From contig JAQGEQ010000058.1 of NCBI GenBank assembly GCA_034620365.1, forward strand, positions 496,001 through 560,000: DNA of 64,000 nucleotides, in the 5' to 3' direction. The stretch comes from Pegea sp. RAD2-039. Taxonomy: Eukaryota > Chordata > Thaliacea > Salpida > Salpidae. The translations under genes were made by a program, and so were the position numbers. This document shows, piece after piece, positions 39,401-52,200 of the stretch. The notes beneath the pieces are model-generated. The model saw nothing but the letters and a program-made list of their open reading frames with translations, was not told the origin of the DNA and ran no database searches. Position 1 is the first letter of the stretch. Every line of letters begins with the position of its first letter.

Positions 39401-40117
39401 AATATTTAGTTTTAAGAAAAGTCAACTAAAGTTTATCACGTTTTTGTCAAGATAACATCAAGTAGAAAGTCGCAAAACAGCGAAACTGCATCTTTGGCCA
39501 TCACTTTAACTTTTACATTGGGCTTAGGATGGACTTTCGGCATTTTCATGACTTTTTCAACAGATCCAACTTATCATCTAGTGACCAGTTGGATCTTCAA
39601 CTTGGTTAATTGTTTCCAGGTACTTTTCCTAAATATATTCAACTTATTTACATTCTGTTTTGATAATATATATTATGCAACTAATAGCAACTTATTAAGA
39701 TTGTTATATTATATCAGCTTCAAACAAATAATCACTAGAAAGAAATTTAATAATTAAATTATTAAATTTATTAATTGAGTCAAAAATATTACTCTTGTTT
39801 AGTTGTCAAAGTATGTAACCACGTTGTTGACATAAATGAAAGTTTGAATTTAGTTTAAAAGCTCTAAAGCTACTAATAAACTTTGTTATTTTACTATTTT
39901 TCAGGGAGTTTACATTTTCTATATTTTTTGCATCAAACCAGTTGAAGTTCGCAAAATTTGGTGGTTACCATTTACCAAAGCAGCTCGATCGAACTCTATT
40001 ACATTATCAACACTTAACAGAAGACGCAGCTCAGCTAACATAAGTAGCATAAATGAATATACAACATCAACAGTAGCCAGGTCAACGACCGAACAACCTT
40101 CCTCTAAAATTGTTTAA
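30429..40117 (+). CDS. Locus D: CCP-adhesion 7TM receptor with seven CCPs and a mutated first splice donor
   Basis: Exons: signal 30429-30492; b 30939-31172, c 31512-31721, b 32203-32436, c 32776-32985, b 33467-33700, c 34040-34249, d 34574-34816; GAIN/HormR-like 35389-35590, 35902-36008, 36129-36218, 36281-36399, 36530-36679, 36943-37143, 37196-37384, 37779-37925; GPS 38102-38239; TM1 38343-38452; TM2-3 38522-38729; TM4 38842-38983; TM5 39149-39321; TM6 39470-39619; TM7/tail 39905-40117. From the first b exon on, the frame is open to the stop. Skipping the exon-a relic, the model gives about 1,325 residues. The signal exon ends GAGAATTAAGT where its paralogs have GAGAAGTAAGT, so the GT donor is TT, and reading on meets a stop within a few codons. 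Either the first intron uses another site or promoter, or this copy is newly silenced. GPS and TM motifs match locus A. Confidence 0.78.
30724..34249 (+). repeat. Tandem array of three ~1.264-kb b+c CCP cassettes in locus D
   Basis: Three head-to-tail units, each with an exon-a relic, a b exon and a c exon. The b exons start at 30939, 32203 and 33467 and the c exons at 31512, 32776 and 34040, exactly 1,264 bp apart. They are very similar to each other and carry changes not seen in the A array, such as TTTAAATTATATAAG and AACAAACAAAATG in introns. The D units therefore amplified or homogenised separately from those of A. Confidence 0.92.
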
Positions 40118-41325
40118 CATAGAAGAGGGTATAAGCCATTTCATTATCGAATTACTTTAATGAAATATTTTTGTTTACTCAAGATTTTTATTACCATTTA
40201 TTGATTATATTCTAGCATATCCCGTCTCACTACTTTATCAGTTATTGAGCAAACAAATACGAAGACAAAATTGCTGAAAAGGGTTCATAAGAAATCGGCG
40301 TAGAAAGGTCTTGTAGTCTGATCAATGACAATACTCTTATGTAAAACCCCGAAATGAAAGCCGGGTTGCAACCTCATAGGCAGTTTGTCACTGTACTTGG
40401 TGTCGTTATGGCGGCTCTCACCACACAAGCCAGGCGTGGCCACATTAGTCCTTTCTTCTACATAATACTTTGTTAGCTTAGAGAAATAAATCCTGCTGCA
40501 TCTGCAACAATTGGATCTCCATAATTTCGATCTTGAATTACAGAATAGTTATTTTAGCTAAAAGCTTGACATAATATTATCAATTACTTCTGCAACTAAA
40601 AATGTTCAAGTTAATGCATTATAAAGTTTTATTTTATCTAACAGTCTAACGGTTTTTTGTGCTTTCGTAAATTGTATTTGTATTATTATGAAGAATAAAA
40701 ATGTAATGTTACATATGTGTTTTTATTATAACCTGTGAATCATACCAAACTCAGAGAACAAAGTCAGAAACATTTTATTGCTTTGAAAGCGTTTCAATAG
40801 TTTCGATTTTTTACAAATTCTTTTTACAGACTTAGTTTGATTTATTTATAAGACGGCTGATTAAGAAGTGATTTTTAAGTAAAAAATTGTCTTAGGCTTT
40901 TTACCAAGTTTCTAGTAATCTAAGCAATATAAAGTAGAATAAATTCTTTTTCAAATGTTACTAATTTACTTTTAATAAGCTTTATAGTAATTTTCAGTGG
41001 GAATAACTGTTAGATGATTATTTTGATCATTTAGTTAAAACGTTTTAATAAAATTATTTATTAACTGAGTTAGTTTTTCCATAAAACTAATTTTTATATT
41101 GAATTTTCTATTTATTGAAATACAAAAAGCATGGTTAAATTTTGTAATGGTAACATAAAAAGAACAACTTTTCATAATTCAAACACAATCATTACTATTT
41201 GTTCTGTTAATTGTTTTATCTATTATTTCAGGAATCTACAGTTTCATTATTAATACTTAATTTAAAACAAACTAAAATGTTAGTGAGCCAAAGTAAAGTA
41301 TTAAATGTTTTTATTAAGATATTAA
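40118..41325 (+). other. 3' flank of locus D
   Basis: Near-identical to 15460-16668. It contains the same GC-richer block at about 40270-40465 and the conserved AATAAA at 40694-40699. No coding region is seen. Confidence 0.5.
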
Positions 41326-44300
41326 GATTTTGTGGACGTTCTAAAGATGTCAATGACCAGACTTTGAGCAAAAAGCTCAGATTATCAAAAACCGTTGAAA
41401 ATGTCCTTTCGGGAAAAATGAGACAAAGCTAAGTTTCTTGCCAAGCTGTATAAGTTAAGGTTTGACAAAAAATTGTATCGCATTAGAGTAGCACATGACA
41501 TGTGTTAAGGTGATTGGCTAGAAAATAAGCGTCTTCTAAAAGAGGCGTATAACCGAAATCTGAAGAAACAACCAACTGAGTTCAAATACAAAGCTTGAAG
41601 TCTGCCATGAGCCTTGTGAATTTTCAAGGTATTTTTCAAAATACCACTGGACCCGCATCTTCTTTTTTCAAACTTTCTCTGTACACAATTGTGAATACCA
41701 TCCTTCCAGCTCAAGATATCAATTTACAGAAGCCTATCATCAAATCTTACGAGTCCATTGATGCCATTAATTTTCTAGGATTTGAGATTATCGCTTTTGA
41801 TTTTCATTACTCAAAGTCCAAATTTTTTCGCTTTATATGTACCTACCTACCTACCACCCTCTAAAACTAATGGTTAGGTTACTGTTAAAGCCTTATTGAA
41901 GGTTCTGAAGAGTGTTGTGTGTCCTGAGTTATATATTTTAGAGGATTTTGATTTTAGCCAAAGTGATTGGAATAACCCGAATTTAGCATTTATTTGAAAA
42001 ACGTTTAACTTGGATAGCGATAATACTAGTTCAGCCATTCTAAGCCATGACTTTGTAAGCTTCCTCGATGCCAATTATCTATCTCAGAGGGTTACTTTTC
42101 CGACCCAAGTTAGTGGTAATACTTTGGATCTTCTTATCACTCAAAACCTGAGAACATTATCTATGTTAATCAAAAAGAATCTTTTGCTCCGACATGCGAT
42201 CACAACATGATTGAGTTCAAGCTCCATAAACGATAAAACTCCAAGCAAACGGAATTTTTATCGTGGAAATTATAATGGTATGAACAAGTTTCTATCAGGT
42301 GTTGAATGGAAATTTCTGTTTTCAACTCTACCCAAGACATCAATACTATTTACTCAAGGTTTATAAGCATCGTCAATCGAAAAATTCATACCATTTTATG
42401 GATTCAACAAAAAACCACATTTGCCCAGATATATAAGGAATTTACAACATTTAAAAACTTCCTTTACAAACAAACTACAGCAGATCCTTCCATAATTTTT
42501 CTGTACAAAGATATTTGTAAAGTTTACAAGAAAAATATTTCTAATTTCTATTTAGGAAGACAAAGTGCAGTTTTATCTTCGCCTAGCAACAAAACGTTTT
42601 GTGGCTTTATAAATCGCAAGCTTAAGGCGAGATCTCAAATACCTCCCCTAATTGATAACAGCGACTAGCTTGTGATGGAACTAGAGAGTAAAGCTGAATT
42701 GCCAAACAATCAATTTAATAGCGTTTTTATAACCGAAAATGGCAATACTCCTTCTCTTTCCTACTCCGAAATTCTTACAAATGTCTCTGAGATGACTGAT
42801 CCTGACATAGCGGTCGATATGGTATCTAAGGCTATTTCTTCTTTCAAATCATCAGTTTGCAACGGCCCTAGATCAGATCCCAGCTAGGTTTCTTCCTATT
42901 TATTACTATCTTTATCGCTACTTTTTAATATGACTCTGAGGCGAGGAAGAGTTCCAGAAATTTGGAAGAAAGCTGTTATTACTCCAATTCATAAAACGAG
43001 TCCCAGAAACACTGCACTTAACTACAGACCAGTGTCGCTGAATTCAGTTATCAGCAGAACAAGAGCATATTATTCACAATCATATCACCAGTCATTCGAT
43101 GGAGCACTACTAGTATCTGATGTCCAGCATGGCTAGTGAAGCAGAGATCTTCACTGACTCAAAATCTCACTTTTTTCAATGAGCTTACAGTCCATTATGA
43201 AAGTATTACTCCTTCTGACATCATATACCTCGATTTTTTTTAAAGCGATTGATTCTGTCCCTCACAACAAGCTCATTACTGAATTGAAAATTTAAAAAAT
43301 CACCAGTTTATCTTACGGTGGATTGAAGATTACCTATCAGGTAGAACCCAACAAACTCGTGTAGAAAGATCTGTATCTACTCCTAGTCAAATCACCAGTG
43401 GAGATCCTCAGGGTTCCGTTCTTGGTCCCTTTCTCTTTTTAATTTTTATTGAAGGCCTCATCAGAAGACTAGTAGCATTAGATGATGTTAGTGTGTTTGT
43501 GTATACAGATAATATCAAGCTATTATCTTGTAATCCTTCAAAACTTCAAACTGCACTACACATTGTAGAAAACTGGTCTATCAATTAGCAGCTGAGAATC
43601 CAGTCCACAAAGTCTGAACTTATAATTTTTTCTGCTAAACCAGCTGTAAATTCCTTGAACCAATACACTATAAATGGATTGATTAATCAACGAGTGTTTT
43701 TGATCCTAAACCTTGGCATTACTCTGTCATCTGACTTTCATGGCACAATTATATTTCCAAAATCTTTGGAAAATCAATCAACCTTGTGCACCTTATATTA
43801 AAAACTTTAAATCTAATGACCCATGCTTTTTTATCAATATTTTCAAATTGTACGTACGTCCAATTCTTGAATACAATGTTAGTGCATGGATGACCATATC
43901 AAGTTGGTGATATCAACAAATTGAGCCTGTTCAGGTGACATTTACGAGATTGGTATGCAGGAAATTTGATATAAAATACGATAGTTATAAACGTCATCTA
44001 AGCTTCTTCAATTTAGATACTCTGGAAATTCGACAGGTTAAAAACGAATTAATTCTTATTTTCTAAATTAATCACAAATTAATTGACCTTCAGTTTGATG
44101 ATTTCTTTCCCATTAGTCCTTCCCTCAAGTTATACCAACTCAGACGACATAGATTACATCCTAATAAGCCTATATCACCCGGTATATTAATCAGATTGAT
44201 TTTTTTCATACCGCACAATTAGTACGTGGAACCAGATGCAGTCAGACATTGTCATGTCAGAAACACTCGGGTTGCTCAAGCAGAAGTTGAACCGTTATAA

Positions 44301-44527
44301 CATTGCCAACACGGCCATTTCTAAACTGTATTTTCTCCTTTTTAATATTATTTCAATTCTACGTAATTGTTCACTGTTATATGCTTTGAGGACTACCAAA
44401 ATGCCATGTGTTGTATCTTTTTCTTTCTAAATTCTCTAACTTAATAGATGTCATTTGTGACAAGTGTGCTAGCGAGAGGTGTTCCTATTAGGCACCCTCA
44501 TTCGCATTTATTGTAATAAATAAATAA
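41326..44527 (+). mobile_element. Degenerate CR1/Jockey-type LINE downstream of locus D
   Basis: Same length (3,202 bp), orientation and insertion point as the element at 16669-19870, with matching flanks on both sides. It is therefore a segmental duplicate of that insertion, not an independent one. It has the ORF1-like piece, the endonuclease fragment (about 41700-42200) and the RT (about 42670-43620), and ends in AATAAATAAATAA. It differs by small indels, such as loss of about 17 bases near 42885, and by a changed catalytic box. Confidence 0.86.
42306..43910 (+). pseudogene. Broken reverse-transcriptase ORF of the LINE (locus D copy)
   Basis: Fragments at 42306-42668, 42672-42887, 42930-43136 and about 43300-43590 carry the same RT blocks as the locus A copy (EIWKKAVITPIHK, NYRPVSLNS, PQGSVLGP). 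The catalytic box reads Tyr-Thr-Asp-Asn at 43502-43513, so the second metal-binding Asp is lost, in addition to the shared stops and frameshifts. The element cannot be active. Confidence 0.8.
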
Positions 44528-45466
44528 ATGATAACATCCTATAACAGTAATTGAAGTATTTGAAATGGTTTGCAACATTTTTCACTCAGTATGGTTCATG
44601 TTGAATACTCATGTTGATAACAAGTAATAAGTAGTTATCTATAAAAATAACTTTCTTCACAAGATGAAGTTTAATCATATCTATTTTGACAATATTTTAA
44701 GAACCATATACAGTCAGAGCAATTGCTTAAATCTAAGATGCTGCAGTCTTGGAGATTCTAAAACAGTCTTAGATAAACCGTTTTTGGGATAATTTTATTG
44801 GTAAACTTGTATCCACTTCTCAGAGTAAACACATGATGAAAACATTTAACAAAAAAATTTTAATAAAAGTAATCATCGATTCAATTTGTTTAAACTACTT
44901 TAGCAAAGTAAGTCTAGTAGTTTAATAATTGGATATTTAATGTATATACCAAAGCAAAACGAAAACAAATCTCGACAACCAATCACATTATTCGTTTGGA
45001 AAATTAGTAATTAGTTACTCAGCAAAGCTTTAACAGCAAGAAAATTATAATTTAAAAATTTTATATAAAAAAAATATTTGATGTCAATACATATTACAAC
45101 AATTTTAAAAACATAAAATCAAGTTTATGTAAAGAAAATTATGAAATAAGATAAAAATTCGTTCAAACATATGACTAACCGCATCAGGAAATACGTAATT
45201 GCAAAAAGATATTTAACCCTTTTACCTTACAGATACTCGTTTGTTGGTAACTAGCAGATTAGTAAGAGATAAGAAATCTGCTACAGTTTTGTTTAAATTA
45301 GAAAGAGAATAATTACAAAACAAGGAAACTAATAGAATGTTGTCAACAACTCTTAGTATTTAGCAATTTTAAAATTCAACCATTTTATACAAGATAAATA
45401 GCCTGGATAAGAAACAGTGGTTTTATTGTAATTTGTTTAATAGTTAGATAGTATTAAAAGCAAAAC
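44528..45466 (+). other. Spacer between the locus D LINE and the locus E upstream block
   Basis: Non-coding and homologous to 26030-26956. It contains the ~250-bp stretch (about 45005-45261) that is missing in the A-B spacer. No gene is seen. Confidence 0.5.
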
Positions 45467-46266
45467 ATCTTGGGATTTGTAAAGAATTATAATAAGAATT
45501 CGATACAACTGTAAGTTTTTGTTTCCAACTGAAACAACTACGATGTGAAACTCTTTAACTATATTATTTCAGTATTTTTTTATATGAAAGAATCTTTAAT
45601 AGTTAATTACTTTTATTAAATCATTAATAGTAAGTTGACAGCTAGTATGTTTAAATTTTACCATTAATACATGGCTACGAGCTGCTATGTTTGGCCTGGA
45701 AAGGTTTGATGATAAAGTTTGTAGAATAAACTAACTTCTTAGTTGGTCTTGTTGCACAAAAATATAAATAATTATATATTACAAATTAAAATATTTTGGT
45801 ATTTTGTTCTACGTATAATTTAAAGCAAAATTTAGTTTAGTTTCAGTTTACTAGAACTTTTTTATACATCCTGTAGTTTTACTGGGTTACTTACAATGTG
45901 GTATTGATAAAACGAAATTGATTATAACAAGTTTTAAGTATTTTATTGATAATTTAATCGTTTCCTTTTTAAATCTTTGAGTTAAATGTTTATTAAAAAC
46001 AAAAGTATCTATCAGTATGACCAAGAAATGAAAATGTTTTTCATTCAAATAAAAATTATTTTAAATGCAAATCACTTCAGTATATTTAGGTTTAATAGTT
46101 TATTAATTTAGTTGGTAATTTACATCTTAAAAAGAAATTGATGGATAAACAAACAGTTTAAACTGAAACGTTTCAATAGATTTATTGTTGATATTTTTCA
46201 GTAATCTTTTTTTCAATTTGCTAATTTTTAAAAGTTCTAGTAAAAGTGCTATCAAAACTTGGTCAA
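45467..46266 (+). promoter_or_regulatory. Upstream region of locus E
   Basis: Near-identical to the blocks before B and C. The octamer ATGCAAAT lies at 46065-46072, about 195 bp before the ATG. The GAAACGTTTC palindrome and TATTTTTCAG follow. It precedes the only fully intact receptor gene of the cluster, so it is the most likely working promoter region. Confidence 0.5.
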
Positions 46267-49200
46267 ATGTGTAAAACCGTTTTGATATTTTTGATATTTG
46301 CTTGCTTGACCACCAAAGCGTATCATAGAAGTAAGTATTTACAGAAAACTAAATTGAAACAAGAAAATGTACTTTTATCGGATTAAATGAAACTACTGTA
46401 ACTTAATAAATCATTATCCAATTACAATTCGATATTTGATTTTGTCTTACTTTCACTAATTATTTGCTAAAAACTAATTCCAAAGGCGTTAATAACAACA
46501 AGTGCCAGTCCTATATAATATAAAATTGAATAATTTAAAAGTATCTTTTACAATATTTAGATTGTACAGCACCAAACATTATTCCTCATGGCTACTATCG
46601 TCCAAATAAAACTATCTATCTCAATGGCGATTCAATTTTTTTCAAATGCTCTATTGGATTTGAAGCAAAATATCAAAATATGAGCACAAGAAGTGTTTGT
46701 ACAGATTCGAAGTTTAAACCAGATATCAAGTATGAATGTGTTGAAAAATGTAAGAAGTTTTTTTTCCAAATTTTGGTTTTTTTTGAAAAAGTAAGGTCAA
46801 TTTTTAAAGAAATGTGTTTGGTGCATATTTAATTATTTATTTCAAAAATTGCAAAGGATATAGTTTATAACTTTGATTGCAAATTGGTCAATTTAGTCTT
46901 TGAAAAAAATCATTTTATATAATATTCTTAAACAAGTTAAGGAAAATATTGATTATGTATTAAACCAATTTTTTTTAAATAACAGAAGAAAAAATCATTA
47001 AAATTTTAAAACTGTTCAACTAATTTCATTTCACATTAGTTGATTAATTTCAAATAAAACATTTCTAGAACGAGTAAATTAAGAATTAAAATGTTATTTG
47101 TTTTACAGTGTGTTCAAATCCTAAGGAGCTTGCCAATGGGTCTTACACTCCAATTAAGAAATATTATTTTAATGAAGATCAAATAAAATATGTTTGTGAC
47201 AAAGGTTTTGAAATGCATTATGATTATGAATATAGTTATTATGATGATGAAGACTTTGAGCTTGGATATATCTACAATAAATCATCTTCTAATGTATCAA
47301 GTTTGTTAACTTGTAAGAATGGAAGTTTTCCCAGTTTTTTAAACATAAAATGTCAAAAAAGTAAGAAATAATAGTATATAAAGCCAATTTAGATACTTAT
47401 AGCTTGCTCTACACTAAAATATTGAATATAAAACTTTACATAAAAGCTAAAATAGACTTTTTTTTTATTCTGAATCATATATAAAGTTAGAAATTGAATT
47501 CTTGCACTTTTAAGTAAATGTAAACTGTTTAAAATGACAGAAGCTAATTATAACAAAAAATAAACCCAATCATCTAGTTGAAAACATTCATAACTTTTAT
47601 AAGACTATTTTTAAATTATATAAGATTAATTTCTGTAAATCAAAAACGTTTTTGTAATAAGATTCTAGTTTTCTATTTATATGACAAAAAGTATTGTTTT
47701 CTTGAAAAGTGTGTTCGAATCCTGGGCAGCTAACTGATGGATATTACAAACCAGTTAAAGATAATTATTCTGAAGGAGATACAATATCATATGCATGCAA
47801 CAAAGGTTTTGAACTTGTTTATGAAAATGAAAAAGGCAATTTTTCTATTATTCTTCGAAAAAACATTACATGCTCAGATGGCAAATTCAACAACAATTTG
47901 GATATGAATTGTCGTCAAAGTAACTAAAACTATAATTTGTAATTAAATCAAATAATATTATGCATCCATAATAGAAATATCTACAACTCAAATTGGTAAT
48001 ATTTGAACAACTTTTACAAATTGTAAAACAACTCAATACAAAGTCGAAATTTAAAATCAAATTTACAATTTTTCTTTTCAATTTGTTTATTTCTAATGTT
48101 ATATCTGATATTTTATTTTCATTTTGCAAAATTCCTGTTCGAAAAGTACATAACTTTAATAATATTCTTCTTATCATTGTACTCGCTACAAACTATTTCA
48201 AACAATCAAAACTAGCTTGAACTCATTGATGTTATTTTTGCAGTTTGTTCCGTTTCTAAATTACAGACATCGGGACCTTACATTACAGATAAAACAATTT
48301 ACTCTCATGGAGAAAACATGGCTATCAAGTGTGACAAAGATGTTGAACTGTTTTATGAATATATTGATTCTTTTGGAATTAATGTTTTTAAAGAGAGACC
48401 TGGGAAAAAAACAAATATTAACTGCTATCACGGATCTATTATTTTGAATGATTCATATTCGTTGACTGGAATCACTTGTGAACCAAGTAACTAATTCTAT
48501 TCTTGTATTCAAGTTTTGAAAACATCAGCAAATCATTTCTATTACACTAATCCACTTAACGTTAAAGATTCATTTAAGATTAACCAAAACAACAAAAGTT
48601 GTATAATTAATAGTAACCATTAGTTTCGAACAAAAACTTTTCAGTTTCAACCATTAATAACAATCTTTTTATATAAAAAGAGATTTGTTACGATCCGTGG
48701 TGATGAAATAAGATTTAATATTTCTCTTTTTTTTTATTAATTAATCCATTGAAGTATACAAAACTTTGAAGTAGCCTTTTAAACTTTGAAGTTTTTTAAA
48801 AATCCTTATTTATTCATTTAGATTGTTTCTTAGATGAAAGATTTCATGCATTTCGGGTAGATTCTATATTCACGTAAACTCTTTTTACAATCATTGAAAT
48901 CTCATGATTTGTATTTCTATTAAATGAATAAACTGAAAAAATCTTATGTTTCTTGTTTAATTGATGATTGTAATTTGAATTGGAATTGTTGTTGTAATAA
49001 CTTTCAAAACTAAACCATCATGAAGCATTTGACTAATCATATTTGTTTACATTTGCAGAAATGTACTTTTATAATTTTACACAAATATATCAAGGTGTTA
49101 AAGTTGAAAATCTATCTACTATCCTCAAAAATCATCTTTCTAAATCATTTCAATCAGATCAATATAAAAGTTCAATAACCAATCTTGTTTTTTTTCCAAA

Positions 49201-52200
49201 TCACAAAAAAGAAACATTTGTTACTGCGAGATCAACAAACTCAAAAGAAGTTTTTATAACGTGAGTTTTTTTTTGATTATTTATTGAGTAGCACCATATT
49301 CAAACTTCTTTAGTTATAATTTAAAGATAAAATCTAAATTGGCGCTCAGGATGTACATAAGTTTAATTTTAATTCTTTCTGAATTTATGAATTTTATGTT
49401 AAATACAACTAAGGTCGAAACAATTGTAACTTTCAGGTTATTTGATAAATATTCTTCATTCAATAAACCTTAGTATACTCTGCATCTTACAATTTAATTT
49501 TAATGTCAGCACTTTTATTTTTCTACTTTATAAAATTCAATATTTTAAACTTCAAACTTTGATAATTCAAGTTTCGTTCTTGAATTGGATTCCGATGTTT
49601 CTTATTCTAACTTGATGGAAAATTATTTGGAATACAACAGATACAACCCTATGGAAAGACTAAGCAACAAACCTTTCGGTAATTCATTAATTCAATGTAA
49701 TAATTGATTAAAAACTAATAGAATAATTAAAGTCTTAATCAGTAATAAACTTTACAAATATCTTAAGAAACCAATAGATGACTTTAAATTTTTTGTAGTT
49801 GCTTGCTCGGAAAAGGCAATTAAAGGTTTCAAATTTCCATTCACAGTTGCTAACTCAGTTGCTTATTCTGAGGAAAAATGTCCAAACGGTAAGTTTTTAA
49901 TACAATTTGAAAAAGAATTGTTCAATTAATAATAATAAAACAATTTGTAGGTCAGGCAAAAGCAGTCATCAAATGTGCTTTATATAAAAACAATTATAAT
50001 TCTGAATTTGATCCATCAACCATAAAAGAAACAGATTGTAAAGCTACAGTGTCCTCAATCCTGTCTGAAGTGAGTTAATTCTTACTTATCATGTTTTTAT
50101 TGCTAGAATATTAGTTATTGCATCTTCAAACATTGATTAATCTTACTAAATAAACAAATTTCTCATTTATAAGTAATAAATGATTATATTGACTTTTAGA
50201 TTAGTGAAATAACATTCAATATATCTCAAACAAGCGATGTAATTAGTAATCTAGCCACAATTGTTACTACCTCAAATATCACTTCTAAAGATATCTCAGA
50301 AGTTGTTGATATTCTAAACAAGGCACTAGAAAATGTTGAAGATGAAAAAGTAATTTACAAATCTTTTATTTTGAAAATTCAAAGATCAAATATTTATATT
50401 AACATCTAAATCTTATAATCTATTAAATTTCATCAAGATCTTAAATGATTAAACTCTTATAAACAAAATTATTCTTTAGTTATATTGGTTGGTTTCACTG
50501 AAGCAATCAGTTTGTTTCTTGGTTAATTTATTTATACCTTAGATTTTTGTTTTATAATCAAACTGATTTTAATATCAGTAAAATGTCTTTGAATATAGAT
50601 AGACATTGAAACACTTGAATCAGTTACCCAAGTAGCATCTGAACTTAGTAAAGGTACGAGTGCTGAAAGTAAACAAGTTTTTCTTGAACCTTCACAGCAA
50701 CAAACCATTCTTAAAACCATTTACAAAGTTGCTGATCATATAAAGTTGGATTCTAGTACTGGAAAAATTGAAATTATAACTGATAACATTCAGTTAAAAG
50801 TAAATAGTCTTAGAAGTTTAACTCGTTAATAAATAACTTCTCATCTTTAAGGTTGAAAAACCTAAAGCAAATATTGATAAATTATCATACGCTCCACTTT
50901 GGATTGATTCCAACACTCAAATTTATCACCTAAACATCACTGCTGAGATTCCACAAAATTTACGTTCAAATAAGAATCTAAAAGTAATATTTACTTATTT
51001 TGATGATCACAGTTTGTTTGGAACAACAGACGTCGATAAGGTTTGTTTTTTTATTTTAAATCTCAGAAAACAAAAAACTTTGTTTGAATAAAAAAAAACA
51101 CATTAAGTTTTGATAATTACACTTAAACAAACTAAATATCTTCAAAAATATCAAAACTTCTGATATTATATTTTACTCTTAATTAAATGCTTTATTTACT
51201 GTTGTTATCATCTCAAATTTGTGTCCTCTTTCAATCTCGAAATTTTAAACTTCAGGCGAATTTGTAGTTATTCTATCTAATATAGTTTGGTATCAGCTTC
51301 TTAAAGTTTATAATTATTAATATTCACTCATACTTCCTTTTCTTATTCTTGAAAAGTCAAGTGCTACCAATTCAATTATCATATGATACCAATTACTTCA
51401 AGTCAGCAACATATGTAAGCTGTTTAACTTTTTGAAGGTGATATCAGCAAGACTTTTTCTAGAAGCGCCAATAAGAGAAAAGAGAAATGTAAACGATAAC
51501 ACATTAAGCACTAATGTCACAATTGTTCACTCAAGCCAGTCTGGGGCTTTTGGAAAAGGAAAAGTTGAAAAAGATAAACTTGATGTGAGTAATCGTAGAA
51601 ATGTTTTTGCAGAAATCAGAAATTTTATAAGCTTTAAGTCTTATTTAATAATTTTTGTGAGCTCCAATCACTCATACAAAACTTACATAGGTCTTCAATA
51701 AGACATAAAATCATTTTTATAACTCATCAAAGAAAAATTTGACTCAGATTTTCATTTCAGGTAATTTATTTAGAGCAAGAATGTGTTTACTGGGATGAAA
51801 CTAACTTGAAATGGTCAAATTTTGGATGCTGCTTAGAGATCAGTAATGATCAACCTGTCTGTAGATGTGATCACACCACTAATTTTGCTCTTATTGTGGT
51901 TTGTACTTCATTTGTAATTTGCTTTCCTATCAACTTTATTTGTCGTTTTATTTGTAATATAAATTTTTCACTCAAATAAATAATTGTAATCTTCCAACAG
52001 ACTCCAAGTGTACAACCCAAAGATATTACTTTAGATGTTTTCAGCATGGTAGCTCTAATATTATCAGTTATGGGTATTTTTTTCACAACTTGTATATATC
52101 TTTATAACTCGTAAGTCAATAATCTTTCTACTAATTATTTTGGAAACAATAAAATGCAAATTAAAAAAGATATTTACAGAAAGTTACGGCAAAAGCAATG

